DNA of 64,000 bases from Halococcus hamelinensis 100A6. Its GTDB lineage: Archaea; Halobacteriota; Halobacteria; Halobacteriales; Halococcaceae. Within the stretch, counting starts at the first letter, position 1; each line of letters starts with the position of its first letter. The stretch lies in assembly GCF_000336675.1 (NCBI RefSeq), contig NZ_AOMB01000010.1, positions 1 to 64,000 of the forward strand, read 5' to 3'. The position numbers and the translations under genes are program-made. Shown piece by piece: positions 17,919 through 25,842 of this stretch. Under the pieces are notes generated by a model. It saw only the letters and a list, made by a program, of their open reading frames with translations. It was not told the origin of the DNA and searched no databases.

Positions 17919-18040
17919 GTGTCGCTCCTACCGGGCGCGTGCGAATAATCCTTCCGTTCCCTCGACAGCACTCGGCCGCCGTCCGATGGATGGGGCCCGC
18001 GTTCCGAAGTCGGCACGCGCGGCCCGGACGTGACGGAAGG

Positions 18041-18049
18041 TCTATATCC
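18041..18049 (+). promoter_or_regulatory. TATA box for BofA-family gene
   Basis: The sequence TCTATATCC lies 21-29 bp upstream of the ATG at 18070 in otherwise GC-rich DNA. This is the expected spacing for a leaderless haloarchaeal transcript. Confidence 0.55.
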
Positions 18050-18069
18050 ATCTCGTGTAAGCATCGGGC

Positions 18070-18354
18070 ATGGTCACGGGACTCGAACTCGCGGTCCTCG
18101 CCGTCGCGGTCCTGTTCTTGCTCGTCGGGATACGCGTACTCCAGGCGCTCCGGCCGTTCATCGTCAACGCGGTCGTCGGCCTGCTCGTCTTCCTGGTCGC
18201 GGGCTGGTTCGGCTTCCCCGTCGAGGTGAACTGGCTCACGGTGCTCGTCGTCGCCATCGGCGGGCTGCCGGCCGCCGTGCTGGTGGTGCTCCTCTCGACC
18301 TTCGGCCTCGCGTTCGTCCCCGCGCTCGTCGACCTCGCCGCGCCGTTCCTCTAG
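18070..18354 (+). CDS. BofA family integral membrane protein
   Basis: This 94-residue protein has about three hydrophobic helices: residues ~5-25, ~30-50 and ~55-80. The motif RPFIVNAVVGLLVFLVAGWFG is typical of the BofA (pro-sigmaK processing inhibitor-like) family, which is widespread in archaea without a sporulation role. Its function in archaea is unknown. The stop TAG shares the tetranucleotide CTAG with the stop of the convergent helicase gene. Confidence 0.8.
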   Translation: MVTGLELAVLAVAVLFLLVGIRVLQALRPFIVNAVVGLLVFLVAGWFGFPVEVNWLTVLVVAIGGLPAAVLVVLLSTFGLAFVPALVDLAAPFL

Positions 18355-20411
18355 TCCTCCTCGTCGCGCAGCTCGATGTCGGCCACCACGTCGTAGGGGT
18401 CGGCACCCTTTCGGATGCCGTCGAGCATCGTGAACGCCGCGCCGGGTTCGAGGAAGTGACGCGTCACCGCGCGGCCGAGCGGCGTGGGTTCGAGGCCGTC
18501 GATGAAGCCGTAGTCCAGCAGTTTGCCGACCGCGTGCTTGAGCGGGACCTCCCCGACCATCCGCTCGGTGAGCCCCTTCGCGCCGCCGCCCGCCACCGCG
18601 ACGTTCGCGAGCACCTCCTCTACCGCATCGGTCTCGTCGTAGCGCATCGCCACCGGCTCCATCTCGCCCTTCAGGAGTTTGAACGCCGTCTCGTCCTCGC
18701 TCCCGGGCATGCTCGCGTGGTAGCTCCCGTCGGGTTCGACGAGGACGTAGACCACCCCGCGGTCGTGGTAGTCCGGCCGCCCCGCCCGCCCGAGCATCTG
18801 ATGGAATTCTTGGACAGTCAACCACTCGATACCCATCGCGAGCGAGTCGAAGAGCACCTGCGAGGCCGGGAAGTCGACCCCGGCGGCGAGCGCCGCCGTC
18901 GTGACGACCGCCGCCAACTCCTGATCCGCGAACTTCCGCTCGACGGTCTTCCGACGCGAGTAATCGAGCCCCGCGTGGTACGGCGCGGCGTCGTACTCCA
19001 ACTTTCGAGAGAGCTCGTGACACCGCCGCCGCGAGTTGGTGAAGATGATTGTCTGGCCCCGGTAGCCCTTCGAGGACTTCCGGTCGAACTCGCGTTTCAC
19101 CAACTTGTTCGCCACCCGGGCTTTCTCCTGGCCGTCGGCGAACGTGACGTGGCGTTCTATCGGCACCGGACGCTCCTCGAACTCCACGAGCCGGGCGTCG
19201 AGCCGGTTCGCGAGCCAGTTCGGGTTGCCGACGGTGGCCGAGAGGTAGAGCCACTGGGTCCCGTCGTTCGACTCGTCCCGCGCGCGTTCCTGTCGCCGGT
19301 TCTCGCAGTACCACTTGAGCCGGGCGATCAGACCGTCGAGGCGGTGGCCGCGGTCGTCGTCTTCGAGCGTGTGGACCTCGTCGATCACCACCGTTCCGAT
19401 GTCCCCCAGGTCCTGGCCGACCCGGAGCGCGTGGTCGATGCCCTCGTAGGTCCCGACCACGATGTCGGCGTTCGGATCGAACCGTTCGCCATCTCCGCGA
19501 ACTCGACTCGCGCCGACCCGGATGGTGACGTTCGCGAGGTGGCCGTAGTCGTCCTGGAAGTCCTCGTACTTCTGGTTCGCGAGCGCGACGAGCGGCACCA
19601 AGAAGAGCATCTTCCCCTCGCCGCGGAGCAGCCGGTCGACGCCCGCGAGTTCGCCGATCAGGGTCTTTCCCGTGGCAGTGGCGCTCACGACGAGCTGGTC
19701 GTCGCCATCGAGCGCGCCGTTCTCGACCGCGAGGCTCTGCACCGGGAGGAGCTCGTCGAACCGGTCCGACATGAGCGACTGGAAGTTGGGGTGGAGGTCG
19801 AGCGAGTCCACAGAAACGGGATTGACGGCCTCCGTGGTGGCGCTCATCTCGTCGAACTTGGTGAGGTCGGGGTCGAGTTGGCCCGAGAGGAGGTTTTTCA
19901 CCCGGTCGAGGTCCTGTACGGACTGGAGGAGCTCGTGGAGGCGGTCGGCGGCCGTACCGGAGACGTCGTGGTGGGCTATCTCGCGGTCGAGTTCGCGTCG
20001 GGCGCAGTCGGGGCAGATCCGCTCGCCGTCGGCCGCGACCGCGGTCTCCGAGGTGATCGGCGAGTACCGCCCCGCCGCCGCACAGTACCGACAGGTCCTG
20101 ACTCGTTTGGCCTCTAGCTGGTAGCCCGAGAGCATCTCCTGGAACGCCTCGCGCTGGTCTCGGGTGGTCTGTTCTGAGATCCGAATGCGGTCGGCCCGGC
20201 GGGCGAGTTCGACGAACTGGTCCGGCGAGCGCGGCTCCTCCCCCGAGGAGTGTTTCACGCCGAACTTCGCGGGCCGCGGGCCGGCGTCGGTGGCGGCGAG
20301 GTCGAGGCGGGCCGAGAGCGTCCGCTCGTCGCCGTCGGTGACGGCGACCAGATAGTCGTCGCCGATCCCGTGAACGAACAGGGTTCCGACCCGCCCGACC
20401 TGCTGTGACAC
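18351..20411 (-). CDS. Ski2-like DEAD/DEAH-box helicase with N-terminal zinc motif
   Basis: This 686-residue protein has an N-terminal ~200-residue region with a CxxC pair at CRYC and another at CPDC, probably binding zinc. The superfamily 2 core contains VVSATATGKTLIGEL (motif I), VIDEVHTLED (DEVH, motif II), LSATVGNP (III), IIFTNSRRRC (IV) and HQMLGRAGRPDYHD (VI), followed by a C-terminal winged-helix-like part. It resembles the Hel308/Ski2 group but is distinct from the true Hel308 at 56948. Its DNA or RNA substrate is unknown. It shares a CTAG stop with the BofA gene. Confidence 0.87.
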   Translation of the reverse strand: MSQQVGRVGTLFVHGIGDDYLVAVTDGDERTLSARLDLAATDAGPRPAKFGVKHSSGEEPRSPDQFVELARRADRIRISEQTTRDQREAFQEMLSGYQLEAKRVRTCRYCAAAGRYSPITSETAVAADGERICPDCARRELDREIAHHDVSGTAADRLHELLQSVQDLDRVKNLLSGQLDPDLTKFDEMSATTEAVNPVSVDSLDLHPNFQSLMSDRFDELLPVQSLAVENGALDGDDQLVVSATATGKTLIGELAGVDRLLRGEGKMLFLVPLVALANQKYEDFQDDYGHLANVTIRVGASRVRGDGERFDPNADIVVGTYEGIDHALRVGQDLGDIGTVVIDEVHTLEDDDRGHRLDGLIARLKWYCENRRQERARDESNDGTQWLYLSATVGNPNWLANRLDARLVEFEERPVPIERHVTFADGQEKARVANKLVKREFDRKSSKGYRGQTIIFTNSRRRCHELSRKLEYDAAPYHAGLDYSRRKTVERKFADQELAAVVTTAALAAGVDFPASQVLFDSLAMGIEWLTVQEFHQMLGRAGRPDYHDRGVVYVLVEPDGSYHASMPGSEDETAFKLLKGEMEPVAMRYDETDAVEEVLANVAVAGGGAKGLTERMVGEVPLKHAVGKLLDYGFIDGLEPTPLGRAVTRHFLEPGAAFTMLDGIRKGADPYDVVADIELRDEED

Positions 20412-20465
20412 TGTTCGTCGATCCGTTCGCGGGCTATTTCAGTCGCTCGAAACCGCTTCTGTGGA

Positions 20466-20891
20466 TCACTCCACGAGGTCGATCGCGTCGTCGCCGTTCG
20501 GCACCGCGCAGATGAACGCGCCCGGCTCGTCGCCCTCGTTGCGATACCAGTGGACCGTCCCGGCGGGAATCAGGAGGGAGTCGCCGGCACTCACGGTGTG
20601 TTCGTCGTCCTCGTCGGCGGTTTCACCGCCCTCCCGAGGCGTCTCCGGGGCCTCGCCGATCCCGATCACGTACTCGCCGTCGAGGACGTACTGTTCGTGT
20701 TCGACCTCGTTGGTGTGTTTCGGGACCGCCGCACCCGGCGCGAGCGTGAACCGCCGAATGGCGAAGTTCGGCGCGCCGCGTGCTTCGTCGACGAGGACGC
20801 CCTTTTCGAGTCCGTCCGCCGCGTCGACCGGTTCGTAGTCGATCTCCGCCGCCCGTCGGATCAGGGGTGCCGGCCGTTCGGGTTCGCTCAT
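20466..20891 (-). CDS. Cupin domain protein
   Basis: This 141-residue single-domain cupin has motif 1 PKHTNEVEHEQYVLDGEYVI (metal ligands His, His, Glu) and motif 2 LIPAGTVHWYRNEGD (His ligand). An acidic insertion of ~20 residues separates them. This suggests a small metal-binding beta-barrel, either an enzyme such as an isomerase or dioxygenase, or a ligand sensor. The substrate cannot be deduced. The start at 20891 removes a short unconserved leader. Confidence 0.85.
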   Translation of the reverse strand: MSEPERPAPLIRRAAEIDYEPVDAADGLEKGVLVDEARGAPNFAIRRFTLAPGAAVPKHTNEVEHEQYVLDGEYVIGIGEAPETPREGGETADEDDEHTVSAGDSLLIPAGTVHWYRNEGDEPGAFICAVPNGDDAIDLVE

Positions 20892-20969
20892 CCTCCCCGG
20901 TAGGCCCACCGGTGGCTAAAACCCCGCGGCCACGACACGATTTAAGGGGACACCGACCGTAGTTTGGGC

Positions 20970-22154
20970 ATGCCAAGCTTCAGGGTCGGAAGCATCGCCG
21001 GAATTCCGATCAAACTCGGGCTCTCGTTTCTCTTGGTCCTCCCGCTGTTCGCGTGGTTCATCGGGAACGGGATCGGGCAACTGCTGCCGCTGCTGAACGG
21101 GATCTTCGACGCGAACCTGCCGGCGGCGGAGCTCTCGGCCGGCAACACGCCCTACGTCCTCGGCATCGTCGCCGCCGTCGGGCTCTACGTCGGCGTCGTG
21201 CTCCACGAACTCGGCCACTCGTTCGTCGCGATGCGCTACGGCTACGAGATCGATTCCATCACGCTCTGGTTTCTGGGGGGTATCGCCCAGATGGCCGAGA
21301 TGCCCGAGGACTGGCGACAGGAGCTCGCCGTCGCGGTCGCCGGCCCCGCCGTGAGCGTCGTCCTCGGCCTCCTCTCCTTCGTGGTCTTCCTCGTGGTCCC
21401 GGAGTCGCTCGGCGGCGTACGTTTCGTGCTCGCCTACCTCGCCCTGCTCAACGTGGGTCTCGCGGCGTTCAACCTCCTGCCCGGGTTCCCGATGGACGGC
21501 GGACGGGTCCTCCGGGCACTTCTCGCCCGAACCCGGACCCACGCCGAGGCCACCCAGCTCGCCGCCGAGGTCGGGAAGGGGTTCGCGTTCCTGCTCGCGC
21601 TCGTCGGCCTCTTCTCGGGGAGCATCGTCTTTATCGCCATCGCCTTCTTCATCTACATGAGCGCGAGCGGCGAGGCCCAGCAGGCTGTCACGAAGGCGGC
21701 GCTCGAAGGCGTCGCGATCAGCCGCGTCATGACGCCCGCCGACGAGATCGACGCCCTCTCGCCGAAGGCCAGCGTCGCCGACCTGATCGAGCGGATGCTC
21801 ACCGAGCGCCACACCGGCTATCCCGTGCTCGAAAGCGGCGAACTCGTCGGGATGGTGACACTCACCGACGCACAGAAGGTCCGCGAGGTCGAGCGCGACG
21901 CCTTCCGGGTCGAGGAGGTGATGACCCACGAACTGGAGACGATCCCCGAGGACGCCGACGCGATGACCGCGCTCTCGACGATGCAGTCGGCGGGCGTGGG
22001 TCGATTGCCGGTGGTCGGCCTCCAGGGCGAGTTCGTCGGCCTGGTCTCGCGGACCGACCTGATGACCGCGCTCACTATCCTCCGGTCGAGCGGGAGGGAT
22101 TCGGGAGCCGAGACCTCCCGCGACTCGCCGCGCTCGCCCGAGGAATCGCTGTAG
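20970..22154 (+). CDS. Site-2 protease family zinc metalloprotease with CBS pair
   Basis: This 394-residue integral membrane protein has about six helices. The zinc motif HELGH (His79, Glu80, His83) lies inside a helix, and the second motif FNLLPGFPMDGGR supplies the Asp ligand. Two C-terminal CBS domains follow, with VMTPADEIDALSPKAS at the first and VMTHELETIPEDADA at the second. It cleaves within membranes, and the CBS pair probably senses adenine nucleotides. An archaeal promoter box (gatttaagg) lies about 30 bp upstream of the ATG. It ends directly against the stop of the convergent CinA-like gene. Confidence 0.92.
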   Translation: MPSFRVGSIAGIPIKLGLSFLLVLPLFAWFIGNGIGQLLPLLNGIFDANLPAAELSAGNTPYVLGIVAAVGLYVGVVLHELGHSFVAMRYGYEIDSITLWFLGGIAQMAEMPEDWRQELAVAVAGPAVSVVLGLLSFVVFLVVPESLGGVRFVLAYLALLNVGLAAFNLLPGFPMDGGRVLRALLARTRTHAEATQLAAEVGKGFAFLLALVGLFSGSIVFIAIAFFIYMSASGEAQQAVTKAALEGVAISRVMTPADEIDALSPKASVADLIERMLTERHTGYPVLESGELVGMVTLTDAQKVREVERDAFRVEEVMTHELETIPEDADAMTALSTMQSAGVGRLPVVGLQGEFVGLVSRTDLMTALTILRSSGRDSGAETSRDSPRSPEESL

Positions 22155-22877
22155 TTACTCCGGTGCGGGGACGGTTTCGAGCCGGTCGGTGAGCCACTCG
22201 CGCGCCGCGTCGAGTTCGCCCTCGTCCTCGTCGACGAGCTTGATCCGGTTGTGGCGCACCGCCCGGTCGGGATAACAGCCCACCGCGACGTCGAAGCGCT
22301 CGCCCGCCTCGCTGAGGTCGTCGATCATGTCGGCCTCCGGCGTCGGGGTGTAGAAGACCTGCGAGCGGACGTCGCCCCCGAACCCGTCCTCGATCGTCTC
22401 GAACATCGCCTTCATCTCCGCGGGCACTCCGGGGAGGACGTAGACGTTCTCGATCACACAGCCCGGCGCGAGCCCGGGGTCGTTGATCAGCGGCTGGCTC
22501 CCCTCGGGGATCGAGGCCTCGGCCTCGACGTCGAGCGCGATGTCGGGGTACTCCTCGCGAACGGCTTCGAGGCGCTGTTCGACGTCGGCACGGGCGCGGT
22601 CGTTGACCGCGAGCGGCCGGTCGAACGCCGTCGCCACCGCGTCCATCGTGACGTCGTCGGGGGTTCCCCCCAGCCCGCCGGTGAGGATGACGGCGTCGAA
22701 CGCCGCCGAGTAGTCGGCGACCCGGTCGGCGATGAGTTCGCGGTCGTCGGGTACCACGAGGATCCGCGCGACGGTCGCGCCACGCTCGGTGAGTCGGGCG
22801 GCGATCCACGTCGCGTTGGAGTTCTCGGTGTCCCCCGAGAGGATCTCGTCGCCGATGGTGAGAAGCGCGATTTCCAT
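22155..22877 (-). CDS. Molybdopterin-binding domain (CinA/MoaB-like) protein, paralogue
   Basis: This 240-residue protein parallels the one at 3898-4590: VGD-type start TIGDEILSGDTENSN, central TGGLGGTPDDVTMDAVA and PGVPAEMKAMFE. In the central loop the usual GPT is GGT, so one loop proline position differs from its paralogue's GLGPTHDD. It also lacks a CinA deamidase domain. The function may be in molybdenum cofactor handling or nucleotide turnover. The stop TTA directly abuts the protease gene's TAG. Confidence 0.83.
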   Translation of the reverse strand: MEIALLTIGDEILSGDTENSNATWIAARLTERGATVARILVVPDDRELIADRVADYSAAFDAVILTGGLGGTPDDVTMDAVATAFDRPLAVNDRARADVEQRLEAVREEYPDIALDVEAEASIPEGSQPLINDPGLAPGCVIENVYVLPGVPAEMKAMFETIEDGFGGDVRSQVFYTPTPEADMIDDLSEAGERFDVAVGCYPDRAVRHNRIKLVDEDEGELDAAREWLTDRLETVPAPE

Positions 22878-23014
22878 CGGCGGATCTGGGTGATGGCGAC
22901 GGATAGCCCTTCGTTGTCGATCCGGTGGCCCCCCTCGCCGACCTCTCGTTCGCCCCCACACGACGAACGACGCCGGAACCCATGGTTTTTGGTAGCGGCC
23001 GGATAGTTCGACGT

Positions 23015-23299
23015 ATGCCCATCGACGAGCCGAACTGGGAGTCGGGAAAACAAGTGAGCACTTCGATAGATTCCGTTCGTAACTTTCTGGAGGAGGGCCA
23101 TCCCGAGGCCTACACCGCCGAGGAGATCGCGGGCGCGGTGCTGGCGTTCGCCAACACCCCGCCGGTCACGAGCGAGAAGCTCAGGGACATCGCCGAGCAG
23201 AACCTCGAGATCCTGATCGAGACCGGGAGCGTCGAAGCCAGACGGGTCGAGACCGGCGACCGGCGGCCGTCGGTCTACTACCGGACCGTGGACGACTGA
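23015..23299 (+). CDS. Small haloarchaeal protein of unknown function (wHTH-like)
   Basis: The 94-residue product begins MPIDEPNWESGKQ. The central part has helical segments RNFLEEGHPEAYTAEEIAGA and TSEKLRDIAEQNLEILIETG, followed by a short beta-hairpin ending SVYYRT. This pattern resembles a winged helix with a C-terminal wing, but no named family is recognised. It lies alone, followed by a tRNA-His gene on the other strand. Confidence 0.7.
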   Translation: MPIDEPNWESGKQVSTSIDSVRNFLEEGHPEAYTAEEIAGAVLAFANTPPVTSEKLRDIAEQNLEILIETGSVEARRVETGDRRPSVYYRTVDD

Positions 23300-23369
23300 G
23301 GGCGGTACGGTCGATCGTATTCACGTCAACAGCGAGAACGTCCGATTTTCATGTAAAAAATTTGCCATA

Positions 23370-23442
23370 GTCCGGGTGCGAGAATCGAACCCGCGTCTCA
23401 GCCTCCACAAGGCTGAAGGATGACCACTACCCTAACCCGGAC
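23370..23442 (-). tRNA. tRNA-His(GTG)
   Basis: The minus strand gives a full cloverleaf. The acceptor TCCGGGT pairs with ACCCGGA. The anticodon stem CAGCC/GGCTG encloses the loop TTGTGGA (anticodon GTG), and the T loop is TTCGATT. The histidine identity elements are visible in the gene: an encoded G at position -1 (23442) and discriminator C73 (23370). No CCA is encoded. Confidence 0.95.
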
Positions 23443-23539
23443 ACGCGTTCGCACCTATCTTCGCGTGGATAAAGTAGGTTACGACTCGGCCCGAGGGTTT
23501 CGCGGTGTTTTTGCCGCTCGCGCCCCTCGTATCGTCAAC

Positions 23540-23992
23540 GTGGCCGTCACCGACAAGATCTACGTCAAGAACCACCGCCGGATCGGCTCCCAGCTCGAGA
23601 CCCACATCCCGAGAAGTGCGTTCAGCGGCGCGACCCTCGACATCCTCTACTCCGGCGAGGGCCTCGCGAAGCTCGACGACGCCACCCAGGAGCGGGTGCT
23701 CGACTTCGCCGAGGACTTCCTCGACTGCGACTGCGAGTCGAACCCCTACTGTGGCCACCCCGAACGCAAGTTCATGGCCTACCTCCTCGACCTGCGCGCC
23801 CAGGGGTTCGGCCCCGAGGCCATCGTCGACGTGATGGGCGACGACTACCTCGTGACCGCCTACCCCGGTGACGTCCTCTCCTTCCTCGACAACTCGGTCC
23901 GCACGCTCGAAGCGATGGAGGACCTCGCGAACGTCGAGAACGACCGCGAGGCGGCCGGAACGATCGACGACAGAAAACGCGCGCTGCTCTAA
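23540..23992 (+). CDS. Conserved haloarchaeal protein of unknown function
   Basis: This 150-residue protein is taken from a GTG at 23540 (VAVTDKIYVKNHRR), because conservation-like sequence begins there and the upstream frame runs through the tRNA-His gene. It contains a cysteine cluster DCDCESNPYCGHPERKF around residues 66-82 that could bind a metal, then two helical segments. I recognise it only as a type widespread in haloarchaea (possibly the DUF5814 group, low certainty). Its stop overlaps the stop of the convergent ribbon-helix-helix gene (CTAA). Confidence 0.75.
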   Translation: MAVTDKIYVKNHRRIGSQLETHIPRSAFSGATLDILYSGEGLAKLDDATQERVLDFAEDFLDCDCESNPYCGHPERKFMAYLLDLRAQGFGPEAIVDVMGDDYLVTAYPGDVLSFLDNSVRTLEAMEDLANVENDREAAGTIDDRKRALL

Positions 23993-24402
23993 CCCAGCCG
24001 GAACGGCTCCTCTTCCTCGCTCTCGTCGTCGAGCTCTTCGAGCTGGATCACCTCGTCCTCGCCCTCCTGGTTCTCCAAACGCTGGCTCAGCTGGGTGACG
24101 TACCGGCGGTGCTCGTCGAGCTGTTCGCGGAGGTGGTCGGCTTCGAGTTCGAGGCGCTCGTGCTCGCGAACGTAGCTCTTTGGCACCTCGACCTTCGGCG
24201 GGAAGCTCGAGGAGTCCTCGCTGCTCTCGTCGACCTCGTGCTCGGGGACGACCTCGACCTGACCGTCGTGGGCAACCAGCATCTCGACGTAGTTGCGAAA
24301 CACCGCCGAGAGCGAGATGTCGCGCTCCTCGGCGATCTCCCGAAGCGTCTCGAAGGCGTCCTCGTTCACCCGGAACGAGATCGTTTTGTTCTTGTTGCCC
24401 AT
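23989..24402 (-). CDS. Ribbon-helix-helix DNA-binding protein with coiled coil
   Basis: This 137-residue protein has an N-terminal ribbon-helix-helix: the strand KTISFRVNED (about 6-15), then two helices AFETLREIAEERDISLSAVFRNYVE. A ~25-residue linker is followed by a coiled coil (about residues 85-112, REHERLELEADHLREQLDEH) and a very acidic tail. It probably dimerises through both parts and acts as a transcription or chromatin factor. Its targets are unknown. A TATA-like gtattaag lies about 30 bp upstream of the start. Confidence 0.8.
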   Translation of the reverse strand: MGNKNKTISFRVNEDAFETLREIAEERDISLSAVFRNYVEMLVAHDGQVEVVPEHEVDESSEDSSSFPPKVEVPKSYVREHERLELEADHLREQLDEHRRYVTQLSQRLENQEGEDEVIQLEELDDESEEEEPFRLG

Positions 24403-24518
24403 CTGGACGCCACCTACCGGCTCCGTGGTCTTAATACTTCGTCAGACGATGACACGGCGTTCGATGGAGCCACGCACACTGGCAGAAGACGTTTGTGTCG
24501 ACCCTTCGCACGGCAGCT

Positions 24519-25220
24519 ATGATCTCCCCAGTCGATCGACGTCGGTTCCTCGCGGGCGCGCTCGCCGGTCTCGCTGCGTTTGGTGCAGGATGTACCGACA
24601 CGACGGGAAACAGTGACACAACCCGTGGCTCCACCGAACCAACCACCAATGACGAATCGGTATCGGGAACCGATACCGCTCGTCGTCCGACAGTGTCGAC
24701 GGTCACACGGGGAACCGATTCGACTGCCTGTGAGGAGGCGCTCCAACGGCTTCCGAGCAAGGTGAACGGGGTCGAATACGGCTCGTTGAATGGCTTCAGT
24801 CTCACTGCGAACCGAACGACCCTCTCGATCGGTGATTCGATCGTGTTTCGGCTACGGAACGAAACCGATACCGAGACGATAACCGGAAACCGCCACAAAT
24901 TCGACGTTCAGCGGCGTCTCGACGACGAATGGCGGTCCATCTACTGGATGAGCGATAGCGCCAGCTACACCGACATGGGGTACGGACAGCAACCCGGTGA
25001 AGGATTCACTTGGCGGTTCGCGCTCACACGACAGGGGCTCGAACACACGAGCCAGACCAATCCACCATACCGTGTCTGCGAAGCGTTGGTTCCCGGCGAC
25101 TACCGATTCGTCTACTGGGGTGTGAGCGCGGAGGGTGAGAACGAAACCGATCGAGGGGTCGGTGTTCGATTCGAGCTCACGAAGCCGAATTCGACCGTCA
25201 GCCCGGACCTTAGTGGCTAA
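24519..25220 (+). CDS. Tat-exported lipoprotein of unknown function
   Basis: This 233-residue protein has a twin-arginine signal (DRRRFLAGALAG), a hydrophobic core and lipobox FGAGC (Cys near 25), then a long Thr/Ser/Asp linker of about 45 residues. The C-terminal ~140 residues contain two cysteines and a beta-rich domain with LSIGDSIVFRLRNETD, suggesting an immunoglobulin-like fold presented on the cell surface. The base composition is somewhat less GC-rich than that of its neighbours, as in many recently acquired haloarchaeal surface proteins. The function is unknown. Confidence 0.75.
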   Translation: MISPVDRRRFLAGALAGLAAFGAGCTDTTGNSDTTRGSTEPTTNDESVSGTDTARRPTVSTVTRGTDSTACEEALQRLPSKVNGVEYGSLNGFSLTANRTTLSIGDSIVFRLRNETDTETITGNRHKFDVQRRLDDEWRSIYWMSDSASYTDMGYGQQPGEGFTWRFALTRQGLEHTSQTNPPYRVCEALVPGDYRFVYWGVSAEGENETDRGVGVRFELTKPNSTVSPDLSG

Positions 25221-25245
25221 AATAGGGAACTGCGCGCTGAGCCCC

Positions 25246-25842
25246 TCAGTCGGCGTCGACCGCGACCTCGTCTTCCTCCTCTTCCAGACTTTCGAGCGAC
25301 GACACCGCTGCGCGTCGGTAGTCGTCCAGCGGGAGGTCGTAGCGCTCCTCGGCCATTCTGGCGTACTCGTTGGTGTCGGCCTCGAACGCCTGGATCCGCT
25401 CGGTCGTTCGGGCGGCGGTCTCGACCACCCACCGGTCGCGGGTCTCCGCGTCGACCACGGTGATCGACTCCGGCCGAACCGCGACGTTGGTCTGGCCGTC
25501 GTCGGTCTCGAAGGTGCGCGGTTTCCCCGCCACCGCGACGTAGGCCGGGGGTTCGATCTCCCGGAGCGTGCTCGCGGCCTCGGGCTGGTACTGACCCGCG
25601 TAGACGTAGAACGTCCCCGTGGGGTCGACCACGCGACCCTGCCAGTACTCCGAATCCGAGCCGACGTCCTCGGTCTCGGTGAGGGTGCCGACGAAGAACA
25701 CGCGGTTCGCGCGCTCGCCAGTGGGGAGGAGGACGTAGACCGGCGCGCGTTCCTCGTCGCTCTCCTTGAACGTCTCCGTGGCGTCGTTGAACTCGCGTGC
25801 GAAGACCCGGCGGGCGACCTTCCGCATGGGGGCACCGCTCAT
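25246..25842 (-). CDS. rpap: RPA-associated protein (rpap, COG3390 type)
   Basis: This 198-residue protein begins MSGAPMRKVARRVFAREFND. It contains an OB-like beta barrel (VFFVGTLTETEDVG...YWQGRVVDPTGTFYVYAG) and ends in a very acidic tail. Haloarchaeal RPA genes are typically followed by such an associated protein that works with RPA in single-strand DNA protection and repair. The ATG overlaps the RPA stop codon (ATGA), so the two are translationally coupled. No phosphoesterase gene follows, unlike some haloarchaeal rpa operons. Confidence 0.87.
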   Translation of the reverse strand: MSGAPMRKVARRVFAREFNDATETFKESDEERAPVYVLLPTGERANRVFFVGTLTETEDVGSDSEYWQGRVVDPTGTFYVYAGQYQPEAASTLREIEPPAYVAVAGKPRTFETDDGQTNVAVRPESITVVDAETRDRWVVETAARTTERIQAFEADTNEYARMAEERYDLPLDDYRRAAVSSLESLEEEEDEVAVDAD

